Of a stretch of 12,466 nucleotides of DNA, positions 1 through 6,062 are shown in pieces (position 1 is the stretch's first letter; each line of letters begins with the position of its first letter). Origin of the DNA: Mageeibacillus sp. UBA1046 (GTDB taxonomy: Bacteria > Bacillota > Clostridia > Saccharofermentanales > DTU023); contig DCDV01000012.1 in assembly GCA_002316595.1 (NCBI GenBank), positions 55,685 to 68,150 of the forward strand. The letters run 5' to 3'. The translations under genes and the position numbers were made by a program. The notes below the pieces were generated by a model, which searched no databases, was not told the DNA's origin, and saw nothing but the letters and a program-made list of their open reading frames with translations.

Positions 1-61
1 TACCCAGCAACTGCCGCCGTCTGATGCTCCGCCGCCTGAGCCTCCGGAATTTGATGAATAG
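1..61 (+). CDS. 3' end of an unidentified gene with a proline-rich acidic C-terminus
   Basis: Frame 2 of the plus strand is open from the window edge to a TAG stop at 59-61. It encodes the tail TQQLPPSDAPPPEPPEFDE. Proline-rich acidic tails like this occur on extracytoplasmic or membrane-anchored proteins such as some penicillin-binding proteins and other cell-surface enzymes, but no domain is visible and I assign no function. Support for a real gene end is the absence of stops, the coherent composition, and the strong hairpin about 40 bases downstream. The gene converges on the sodB unit. The start and nearly all of the protein lie outside the window. Confidence 0.5.
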   Translation, partial: TQQLPPSDAPPPEPPEFDE

Positions 62-101
62 TAATCCCGGTTTTGAGTAAATTAATAGTATCTGCAAACA
101 C

Positions 102-134
102 AACGTGGGCATCTCGTTATGAGATGCCCACGTT
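102..134. terminator. Perfect 14-bp hairpin between convergent genes
   Basis: The arms at 102-115 (AACGTGGGCATCTC) and 121-134 are exact reverse complements around a 5-base loop. The hairpin follows the plus-strand stop at 61 and lies beyond the sodB stop at 331 in the opposite direction, so it could end transcription from both sides. It lacks a clear U-run: the plus side continues AATATA. It is therefore not a canonical intrinsic terminator. It may also act as a 3'-end stabilising stem. Confidence 0.55.
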
Positions 135-330
135 AATATAGTCGGATTCGATTTCACTGAGGACGTAAGTTTACTGTTCATAACCGGGTCACTGATACCC
201 CGTAATAAAGCTGGATTGGCTTTAACTTAGGACTGTAATTCTGTATCGGCCAGTAAGCGTCTTCAGTAACAATCCTGATATATCCTGTTCTAAATATGAA
301 AGATCAGCCTTGCCTCAGTTAAGGAGATAT

Positions 331-906
331 TTACAAATTGCCGGCGACAAAATCCCAATTGACCAGATCCCAGAATTTTTCAATGTAAGCAGGGCGGGCG
401 TTTCTGTAATCGATATAGTAAGCGTGCTCCCAAACGTCACAGGTTAAGAGTGGCTTTTTACCATCAGTCACTGGTGTGCCTGCGTTGCCGGTGCTGACAA
501 TCTCAAGCTTGCCGTCAGCATCCTTAACCAGCCAGGCCCAACCGGAACCAAAAGTGCCGGCTGCTGTAGCTGAGAACTTCTCTTTAAACTCATCAAAGGA
601 TCCGAAGGCTTCATCAATAGCCTCTGCCAGCTTGCCGCTTGGCTTTCCTCCGGCATTAGGAGCCAGACAGTTCCAGTAGAAAGTGTGATTTTGGACTTGC
701 GCGGCATTGTTAAAGATACCGCCGCTGGACTTTTTGACAATTTCATCCAAGGACATATTCTCGAAATCGGTACCGGCAATTTGCTTATTCAAGTTAGTTA
801 CATAGGCTTGATGATGTTTGCCGTAATGATAATCGATGGTTTCCTTTGAAATAATCGGTTCCAGAGCATCTCTGCTATAGGGCAGTTCGGGTAATTTGTG
901 TTCCAT
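331..906 (-). CDS. sodB: Superoxide dismutase, iron type
   Basis: This cytoplasmic enzyme disproportionates superoxide to oxygen and hydrogen peroxide. The 191-residue protein is full length. It has the alpha-hairpin N-terminal domain (about 1-85) and the C-terminal alpha/beta domain (about 90-191). The four metal ligands are visible: His27, His74 (NHTFYW), Asp157 and His161 (DVWEHAYYIDY). Gln70 in the FNNAAQVQNHTFYW context marks the iron form; manganese enzymes have Gly here and supply the Gln from the C-terminal domain. From memory, the sequence follows E. coli SodB closely over long blocks (LPALPY-like start, NCLAPNAGG, YYIDYRNARP). The ATG at 906 follows AGGAGG at 914-919 with 7-base spacing. 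The gene has its own promoter, separate from the DUF1700 gene upstream. An Fe-SOD of this type is unexpected beside Clostridia-type genes and may have been acquired by transfer. Confidence 0.96.
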   Translation of the reverse strand: MEHKLPELPYSRDALEPIISKETIDYHYGKHHQAYVTNLNKQIAGTDFENMSLDEIVKKSSGGIFNNAAQVQNHTFYWNCLAPNAGGKPSGKLAEAIDEAFGSFDEFKEKFSATAAGTFGSGWAWLVKDADGKLEIVSTGNAGTPVTDGKKPLLTCDVWEHAYYIDYRNARPAYIEKFWDLVNWDFVAGNL

Positions 907-986
907 TCTTATTCCTCCTGATTTTCTTCAAGTAGATATGATGACATTTCATCCATGATTTACGAGCTCAAGGGGCCGTTCAGCAT

Positions 987-1008
987 AGGTATTATAGAAT
1001 TAATACCT
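987..1008 (-). promoter_or_regulatory. sodB promoter -10 inside an inverted repeat (putative operator)
   Basis: A consensus TATAAT (minus strand, 991-996) lies about 85 bases before the sodB start. It sits within an inverted repeat whose perfect 7-base arms, AGGTATT (987-993) and AATACCT (1002-1008), are separated by 8 bases. No good -35 is present at 16-18 bases, so an activator may be needed, or the palindrome may bind a repressor that blocks the -10. It does not match the PerR box (TTATAAT-N-ATTATAA) or the Rex site. The regulator is unknown. Confidence 0.45.
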
Positions 1009-1156
1009 CTTCAAACTCATACATACACTTTACTATTCACCCCGTGATCCAGCAAGACAGGGGCAGGAAAAGAGACTCTTCGTAAGATATGTTTCTTTTT
1101 ATCATCTATCAGCAGGCCGGATGATCCGCCGGTGGACTTTTCAGCTGTCGGGTGTA

Positions 1157-1250
1157 TTCGCTTTATGTGTCTTCCGATGTTATTGCTCAACAACGGCCAT
1201 ATTAGAGTAGCTGTCTTGCTGCTGCGTGTTCGCTTTATGTGTCTTCCGAT
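1157..1250. repeat. Pair of 22-base direct repeats, 72 bases apart
   Basis: The 22 bases at 1157-1178 and 1229-1250 are identical; both start TTCGCTTTATG and end TCTTCCGAT. The flanks on the 5' side also share AGCTGTC with different spacing, which suggests a longer, decayed duplication. The second copy begins only 7 bases beyond the stop of the DUF1700 gene. Read on the minus strand in the open frame, each copy encodes IGRHIKR. The function is unknown. Confidence 0.7.
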
Positions 1251-1257
1251 ATGATTG

Positions 1258-1986
1258 TTATTTCCCGAACCAGTTCCAGATATGCCAGAATTCGAGAGAA
1301 TCTGCTTTAAGAATTGATATAATTGCGCCGACAACAATGAGTACAGTAAACAATAACAGCGCCACGAGTGATACAATTCGCAGACTTCGCTTGCCCCTGG
1401 AGGGTAATTGGGGGAAAAGTGCCAGTGACGGCAATCCCGGTTTGCCATCAGCAGCAGCCATTGTATTGCGGTGAAACCTGCCATAAGCGCGCAACAGCTG
1501 TCGGACAAAAGCTGAAAAATAGAGGCAGGCAGCGGCAGATAAAATAGCCAGGGCAATAAAAGCTATGCCGAATATTATGGCACTTTGTGAAGGCATTGGT
1601 ACAACATCAAGCAGCGGCTCATAACCGCTTATCAGACCAGCAGCCAAGACCATACATCCCAGAGAAAACATAACCATAGCAATCCCCCAGGCAATCATTA
1701 AGACAAAAAGCAACACAACCACAAAAGCCGTCAGACTTAGACCGAATACTGTGAAGGCCTTGATACCTTTACCCTTGTGTATTAGTTGACCCTCATCATC
1801 TGCGGCATATTGAGCAGCAAGTTGAACCGGATCCCCAAGCTTTGCGGCAATCTCCTCTTCAGAGAATCCGTCATTCATTTTGAAAGAGAAGTGTTGTTCA
1901 TATTCATCTGCAATATCAGAAGAATCAGAAACCTTTTTGTGGTTTAGCTCTTTGATGAGCAAATCCATGAATTCATTTTTTTTCAT
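1258..1986 (-). CDS. DUF1700 (HAAS-type) integral membrane protein, PadR partner
   Basis: This 242-residue protein has a soluble N-terminal helical domain (about 1-65: MKKNEFMDLLIKEL, then DEYEQHF, then a FSEEEIAAKLGDPVQLAAQY motif). That pattern is typical of DUF1700/HAAS proteins encoded next to PadR regulators. About four hydrophobic segments follow, roughly at 76-105, 107-120, 135-158 and 202-226. It is probably a cytoplasmic-membrane sensor or modulator; the exact role of the family is not known. The frame extends further upstream, but I chose the ATG at 1986 because the DUF1700 domain begins there and AAGGTGA (1992-1998) sits 5 bases before it. Its first 14 bases overlap the end of padR in another frame, which indicates translational coupling. 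The loop between TM3 and TM4 (about 165-200) is long, basic and proline-containing. Confidence 0.85.
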   Translation of the reverse strand: MKKNEFMDLLIKELNHKKVSDSSDIADEYEQHFSFKMNDGFSEEEIAAKLGDPVQLAAQYAADDEGQLIHKGKGIKAFTVFGLSLTAFVVVLLFVLMIAWGIAMVMFSLGCMVLAAGLISGYEPLLDVVPMPSQSAIIFGIAFIALAILSAAACLYFSAFVRQLLRAYGRFHRNTMAAADGKPGLPSLALFPQLPSRGKRSLRIVSLVALLLFTVLIVVGAIISILKADSLEFWHIWNWFGK

Positions 1987-2299
1987 TTTGGTCACCTTCC
2001 AAAAGAGTATTAACTGCTTTCGCAAACAACATATATTCTTTACGGTCTTTTTCGAATGACACGCGCCCATACTCTGTTAACGAATAATACTTGCGAGGCG
2101 GACCACCACTTCCTTCCTGCAGATAAGTGGAGAGTAAACCGTCCGCCTTAAGCTTCCTCAAAATCGGATACACTGTACCATCTGCGATGTCAATCTGTTT
2201 TGATAGAAAATCAGACACCTCATAGCCATACATATCTCGTCTTTTCAACAAACTCAGTACGCATAGTTCCAAAATTCCCTTTTTATATTGAATATTCAC
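1973..2299 (-). CDS. PadR-family transcriptional regulator
   Basis: This 108-residue, single-domain winged-helix repressor is of the short PadR class. The winged helix covers about residues 5-85: helices ILELCVLSLLKRRDMYGYEVSDFL, then the recognition region DGTVYPILRKLKADGL, then the wing with GGPPRKYYSLTEYGR. These are hallmark PadR motifs. Dimerisation would use the short C-terminal helix (KEYMLFAKAVNTLLEG). The start is GTG at 2299, preceded by GGAGAAAGG with 6-base spacing from AAAGG. It probably represses its own operon through the palindrome overlapping its promoter, and is released by an unknown signal that may involve the DUF1700 partner. The 14-base overlap with that gene shows the two are co-expressed. 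The ligand is unknown. Confidence 0.92.
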   Translation of the reverse strand: MNIQYKKGILELCVLSLLKRRDMYGYEVSDFLSKQIDIADGTVYPILRKLKADGLLSTYLQEGSGGPPRKYYSLTEYGRVSFEKDRKEYMLFAKAVNTLLEGDQNEKK

Positions 2300-2341
2300 A
2301 CATTACCTTTCTCCACAATCATTGGTATTATCTATTTACTA

Positions 2342-2374
2342 CTACTATATAATATATAGTAGCATATTTGTCAA
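2342..2374 (-). promoter_or_regulatory. padR promoter with palindromic operator
   Basis: On the minus strand a perfect -35 TTGACA (2369-2374) lies 17 bases from a -10 TATATA (2346-2351). The predicted start is near 2339, giving a leader of about 40 bases. The -10 and most of the spacer are covered by an inverted repeat with perfect 10-base arms, CTACTATATA (2342-2351) and TATATAGTAG (2353-2362), around one base. AT-rich palindromes with ACTATATATAGT-like cores are common targets of PadR proteins. Binding here would block RNA polymerase, which fits autorepression. Confidence 0.75.
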
Positions 2375-2507
2375 TAGTTTTTTTGAACAACCGCAATATA
2401 ACCCATTAGATGGTAAAGACAGTCGAAAGCTATGGCATAGAAGCAAGGTGAGCCAGCAGCTCAGGCAGGAAGCAGCAAGGGGAAAGGAGTTTATTCGTAT
2501 TGACAAG

Positions 2508-2539
2508 AAAAACCCCCTGCAGCACTGCGCAGGGGGTTT
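2508..2539 (-). terminator. Intrinsic terminator of tRNA-Ser
   Basis: On the minus strand, 11-base arms AAACCCCCTGC (2529-2539) and GCAGGGGGTTT (2510-2520) flank an 8-base loop. Five T's (2508-2512) overlap the end of the distal arm. The hairpin begins on the last base of the encoded CCA end, so the tRNA 3' end and the terminator stem are mutually adjacent. Confidence 0.9.
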
Positions 2540-2629
2540 GGTGGAGAGTGTGGGATTTGAACCCACGGAAGACTAATGCCTTCTCCGGTTTTCAAGACCG
2601 GTGCCTTCAGCCAGCTCGACCAACTCTCC
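2539..2629 (-). tRNA. tRNA-Ser, anticodon UGA
   Basis: This class II tRNA of 91 bases includes an encoded CCA. The acceptor stem GGAGAGT pairs with ACTCTCC. The D arm is GTC/GGC, and the anticodon stem CCGGT/ACCGG surrounds loop CTTGAAA, giving anticodon TGA. The long variable arm has stem GAAG/CTTC, and the T arm is GTGGG-TTCAAAT-CCCAC. It reads UCA and related serine codons. The discriminator base is A; serine tRNAs in bacteria usually carry G there. A promoter lies about 90 bases upstream and a terminator directly abuts the CCA end, so it is a single-tRNA transcription unit. Confidence 0.97.
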
Positions 2630-2725
2630 GTGTTTTGGTTCTTTGATTAAGATCCTAAATACATATCGCGATTGTTCATTAGAAAACATCTCTAACTTCA
2701 ATTCATAAGCAATCGCACGCCACCT

Positions 2726-2755
2726 ATTTTAGCCTCCAGCTCTGGTAAATGTCAA
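2726..2755 (-). promoter_or_regulatory. tRNA-Ser promoter
   Basis: On the minus strand a perfect -35 TTGACA (2750-2755) lies 18 bases from a -10 TAAAAT (2726-2731). The predicted start near 2719 gives a leader of about 90 bases before the mature tRNA 5' end at 2629. That leader would be removed by RNase P. Confidence 0.65.
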
Positions 2756-2783
2756 TTTCAGTATTCGCTGCATCTTCATTACT

Positions 2784-2840
2784 GCAAACATCTGCTTTGC
2801 TTTCAGCAATTGGAGCAAACATCTGCTTCGCTTTGCTTTC
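2784..2840. repeat. Degenerate direct repeat with 31-base period
   Basis: GCAAACATCTGCTT occurs at 2784-2797 and again at 2815-2828. Both copies are followed by a GCTTTC-rich stretch (TGCTTTC; CGCTTTGCTTTC). The unit lies between the predicted tRNA promoter and the peptidase stop. No function can be assigned. Confidence 0.6.
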
Positions 2841-3001
2841 AACCCTGACTCTTCATTAATCCGGCATTTTCATTCCTGCCTGCAAATATCCGGTGTGTGC
2901 ATGAATGTCAATATTTCGGGATGCGTTATGATGCGGGCTGTCCCGATTCACTTAAGTTGCCTCAGCTCGGTCAGGCATTGCAAAACCGCCAAAGTTTTTA
3001 A

Positions 3002-5914
3002 CTACAGCCTCTTCAAACGAGTCAGCTGATCAAAGTTCAGTCCGGATGCCCGCAAATTCGCTTCATCACCTACTACGCAGATTGAGCCTTGGGCTATTGT
3101 CTGTTCCAGCCAGTCAGCAGCCTCATGTAAATTAGACAGCTTTGTAGACATCGCTTCGCTCTTAAGTCTGCCCAATCTCTTCTCGTCTAAACCGGAATAT
3201 CTGCGCTCCAGCATGATCAGATCTACTTCATAAGGACTGATCACCGGATCAAATTTGTTCAAAGAGCCGATAATAATCCTCTCCAGCTCCACTGGTGTAA
3301 AATCGGCCGCTCTCAGCCAGGCCGCAAGTCCATTATATACATCAACTGTCTCTTTCAGATTCGGATCCCGGTAGGAAGAAAGGGACATAATTCCGCCGGT
3401 GCTTAAGGATATTCCCTGACCATATGCACCGCCCTTGGCTCTGATTAGAGAATACAGATAATCTGAAGTTAAGAGATTCTCCAAAACTGCCATCGATCCG
3501 GAATATTCGACTCCTTGCTGAAGATAGTCTGAGCATAGGGTGACATAATTTACATTTGATGACATATAAAGGCCTTCATGCAAAGGCTCCGGTGTAAAAT
3601 CAAATTCCTGTCTGAGGATGGGTTCGGCCGGCAAGACCTGCAGATAAGACTTAGCCGTATGTAACAGTCCGGTCAGCTGCTCCTCTTCTGCAGTCAGCGA
3701 GACTGTCATATTGCCTTTGCAAAATATCCGGTCTCTGACTCTGTTCAGTCCCCGGATCAGGTCATCAACATTACTGTCAAAATCAGCCAGCAGAGAACAC
3801 AGATGCCAATAATAATTCAAGCCGTTAAACATCTCGGTCATAGCGCAGGCGGGATTAATTCTGGCGGTTGCATGCCTTATGGCAACCTGATGTGACCTGT
3901 TGTCGATATAGTCCTCATAGTCCGACTTGGCGGTCAGCAGCAGTTCCTTAAGTCTCGTCCTGTCCGTGAATTGTGTCTCCAGCATAATCTCATGCAAGAG
4001 TTCAAACATAGGCTCTATCTTGGCATTCAAGGAGTGAGAGCGCACAATAAGTCTGGGTTTATAGATCGAGGGATCAAGGAATTTCGTTGAAGTGCCGGCT
4101 GCAAAGGTAAACCCGTCACAGGTCTTCCCTATCTCATTGTTGAGTTCAATATAATCTCTCTTGCCAGTGCTAAGATCGCCTAAGAGCCTAGTCAAATAAC
4201 CTACGTAGACATAATCTTCTTTGTCAATCGCCTCCAGATCAAAGCTGAGCGAAAAGGCACCTATGCCTCCTGTTGACTGCGGGTGCAGCAGATACTCAAT
4301 CTCATCTGATACTGCCACTTCCTGCTCAATCTCAGCAACAGCTTCATCAATATCCCCCAGCGACAGGTATGGTAATGTCTCCTTCTCCTCCGGCGTGTCC
4401 GGTCTATCCTGCCAGACAGTAAGCGCCTTCGTGTCTGCAATTAATTTAGAAATATCTTCTGCAGCGAGATCATCCTTTTTCTTCTCCAGCTCTAAAGCCA
4501 CGTCTCTGTCCAATTTCTGATACAGCCCTGCAACCGGTCGATGTATGCCGGCGATACAAGCAGAATTCTCCAGGATATTCTGCCGCACATAATCCTCGAA
4601 CAGCCCCTTGTCCAGATCCTCTCTAAGCTGCTTCAGTGGCTCGTCAAAGGCCAGATCCGTAAGTAATGGCTGATTATAGCGGAAGCGAGACAAGGCACGG
4701 ATAGAGTAAATTATTCCGCGATTGGCCCCTCCTGACCTGCGCAGGTTAAGCTCTCTGCTGTTCAGCTCAGCAAGCAGCAGGTCGGAATTAAATCCCTGCT
4801 CGACTCCCCGCTTAAGTTCGCGGCTGATAATTTCGCTAAACTCCTCTGCCCGCTGCGGGTCGACATTGCGGGCAAGCACTCCGAAATCGGTGTAATAAGT
4901 ATCCGCGCTATAGGACATAATATCCTCGCCCAGTCCTGCAGCGCGCAAGGCCAGCTTCAGCGGCGCCGACTCCGACTCGACTAACACACCATAAACTAAT
5001 TGCGCCAGAAAGCGTTCCCCGACAGACTCGATCGCACCCAGAGACCAGACTTTGGAGAGCCAGCTGTGCTTATCCGTCTCTGCTCCCTCCTCGCCGTTAA
5101 ACTCAAATTCCAAAAACTTGCGTCCGGCGCCAGGGGCAAAGCCCGGCACGATTTTAATTTTCTCAGACGAAGGCGTAAATTGTGACAACACCTGATCGAG
5201 AAAAGGAAACAACCGGTCCGAATCTATTGCGCCGTGCAAAACTATCAGAGCATTCGAAGGGTGATAGCAGCGTCTGTGGAAATCCAGAAAATCCTCATAG
5301 CGCAGCTGCGGTATGTCATAAGGATAACCGCCTGACTCATGGCTGTATGAAGACCCTGGGTGGAGCGCCCTGGCAATATCGAAAAATATCTGTCGGCAGG
5401 GATCGCTGTAAGCTCCACGCATCTCATTATATACAACGCCATTATAAGTCAGGGGAGAATCCTTATCTTCCAGGGCCAGATGCCAGCCTTCCTGCAGGAA
5501 TATCTCTTTGGTTTCGTAAATGCGCGGGAAAAAGACCGCATCCAAATAAACGGAAATCAGATTGAGGAAATCCTGATCATCCTGAGAGCTTAAAGGATAG
5601 ATTGTCATATCCTCGAAAGTAATCGCATTCAAGAAGGTCTGTCTGGAGGTTTTCAGCATATCCATGAAGGGCTCGCGGGTGCGATACTTCTTCGACCCAG
5701 CCAGGACAGAGTGCTCCAAAATATGAGGAACACCGGTTGAATCCGGCGGCGGTGTGCAAAAACCAATGGTAAACGACTTGTTAGTGCTGTCAGACTGCAG
5801 GAGCAGCAGTCTTAAACCACTTTTCTCGTGCAGATATTCTTTGGCTTCGACAGCAGCTTCGCGGATAATATTGGTGCTGCGCATAGTAAATCCGTGTACA
5901 TGGTCGCGTTCCAT
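3002..5914 (-). CDS. M16C zinc metallopeptidase (presequence protease / insulinase family)
   Basis: This large cytoplasmic peptidase of 970 residues is the length expected for an M16C enzyme whose two halves close into a chamber that degrades unfolded peptides. The inverted zinc motif is His64-Ile-Leu-Glu67-His68 in GVPHILEHSVLAGS, with Glu67 the catalytic base. Glu164 in the VVYNEMRGAYS segment is the third zinc ligand, 96 residues after the second histidine, a spacing typical of presequence proteases. The C-terminal half supplies the substrate-binding pair Arg825 and Tyr831 in RAKGGAYG. No signal peptide or membrane segment is seen. The ATG at 5914 follows GGGAGG (5919-5924) with 4-base spacing. 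It lies 122 bases downstream of rapZ, with a tandem repeat in the gap. Bacterial substrates are not established; it probably recycles peptides. Confidence 0.93.
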   Translation of the reverse strand: MERDHVHGFTMRSTNIIREAAVEAKEYLHEKSGLRLLLLQSDSTNKSFTIGFCTPPPDSTGVPHILEHSVLAGSKKYRTREPFMDMLKTSRQTFLNAITFEDMTIYPLSSQDDQDFLNLISVYLDAVFFPRIYETKEIFLQEGWHLALEDKDSPLTYNGVVYNEMRGAYSDPCRQIFFDIARALHPGSSYSHESGGYPYDIPQLRYEDFLDFHRRCYHPSNALIVLHGAIDSDRLFPFLDQVLSQFTPSSEKIKIVPGFAPGAGRKFLEFEFNGEEGAETDKHSWLSKVWSLGAIESVGERFLAQLVYGVLVESESAPLKLALRAAGLGEDIMSYSADTYYTDFGVLARNVDPQRAEEFSEIISRELKRGVEQGFNSDLLLAELNSRELNLRRSGGANRGIIYSIRALSRFRYNQPLLTDLAFDEPLKQLREDLDKGLFEDYVRQNILENSACIAGIHRPVAGLYQKLDRDVALELEKKKDDLAAEDISKLIADTKALTVWQDRPDTPEEKETLPYLSLGDIDEAVAEIEQEVAVSDEIEYLLHPQSTGGIGAFSLSFDLEAIDKEDYVYVGYLTRLLGDLSTGKRDYIELNNEIGKTCDGFTFAAGTSTKFLDPSIYKPRLIVRSHSLNAKIEPMFELLHEIMLETQFTDRTRLKELLLTAKSDYEDYIDNRSHQVAIRHATARINPACAMTEMFNGLNYYWHLCSLLADFDSNVDDLIRGLNRVRDRIFCKGNMTVSLTAEEEQLTGLLHTAKSYLQVLPAEPILRQEFDFTPEPLHEGLYMSSNVNYVTLCSDYLQQGVEYSGSMAVLENLLTSDYLYSLIRAKGGAYGQGISLSTGGIMSLSSYRDPNLKETVDVYNGLAAWLRAADFTPVELERIIIGSLNKFDPVISPYEVDLIMLERRYSGLDEKRLGRLKSEAMSTKLSNLHEAADWLEQTIAQGSICVVGDEANLRASGLNFDQLTRLKRL

Positions 5915-5970
5915 ATTGCCTCCCGGGTTTAGAAATTACAGATGTCAAACTAATAAATGCAGTTGCCGAA

Positions 5971-6062
5971 CTACTCATTGGGCTGGTTTGTCTATATCTC
6001 ATTAATTATTGAGTCGGCTTATTTATATCTCGTTAATCATTGAGTCGGCTTATCCATATCTC
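5971..6062. repeat. 31-base tandem repeat, three copies, carrying the rapZ stop region
   Basis: Three units of exactly 31 bases have matching positions at 6039, 6008 and 5977. The first copy is the end of rapZ itself, encoding DMDKPTQ and stop. The second copy reads DINKPTQ and stop, and the third, more diverged, reads DIDKPAQ and stop on the minus strand. Only the first is translated as part of RapZ, because its stop ends the protein. Adjacent copies 1 and 2 differ at few bases; copy 3 differs at more, which suggests stepwise duplication. Confidence 0.85.

Larger units (their letters stand above)
907..1257. other. Gene-poor interval between the DUF1700 gene and sodB
   Basis: These 351 bases hold the sodB ribosome site and promoter (914-1008) and two copies of a 22-base repeat (1157-1178, 1229-1250). 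The minus strand has an open frame down to 1017 that continues out of the antisense frame of the DUF1700 gene. It has no ribosome site or start of its own after 1258, so it is not called as a gene. No strong terminator for the padR operon was found here. Confidence 0.6.
2640..3001. other. Gene-poor interval between the M16C peptidase gene and tRNA-Ser
   Basis: These 362 bases hold the tRNA promoter and a short tandem repeat (2784-2840). Further upstream on the minus strand there is a second TTGACA (2906-2911), 17 bases from a poor -10 TATTTG. No supported coding frame was found. The peptidase gene has no strong terminator here; only weak 5-6 bp stems were seen. Confidence 0.6.

Noticed and set aside
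1017..1556. Long minus-strand open frame of 179 codons
   Set aside because: More than half lies in a shifted frame inside the DUF1700 gene; there is no ribosome site and the composition is not protein-like. Only the non-overlapping part is mentioned, as a possible remnant.
1987..2070. Upstream extension of the DUF1700 frame by 28 codons
   Set aside because: It lies inside padR in another frame, is unlike the family N-terminus, and a good ribosome site supports the internal ATG at 1986.
2322..2576. Plus-strand open frame of 84 codons
   Set aside because: It runs through the padR promoter and the tRNA-Ser gene with its terminator, so it cannot be a real gene.
4221..5593. Several plus-strand open frames inside the M16C peptidase gene
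   Set aside because: All are antisense to a well-supported 970-residue protein and have no ribosome sites or recognisable motifs.
5941..5960. TTGACA on the minus strand just before the M16C peptidase gene
   Set aside because: The -10 position at 16-18 bases would fall on GC-rich sequence and the ribosome site, so it cannot be a working promoter for this gene.
5971..6062. 31-base repeats as a CRISPR array
   Set aside because: The units are directly tandem with no spacers and include the coding end of rapZ.
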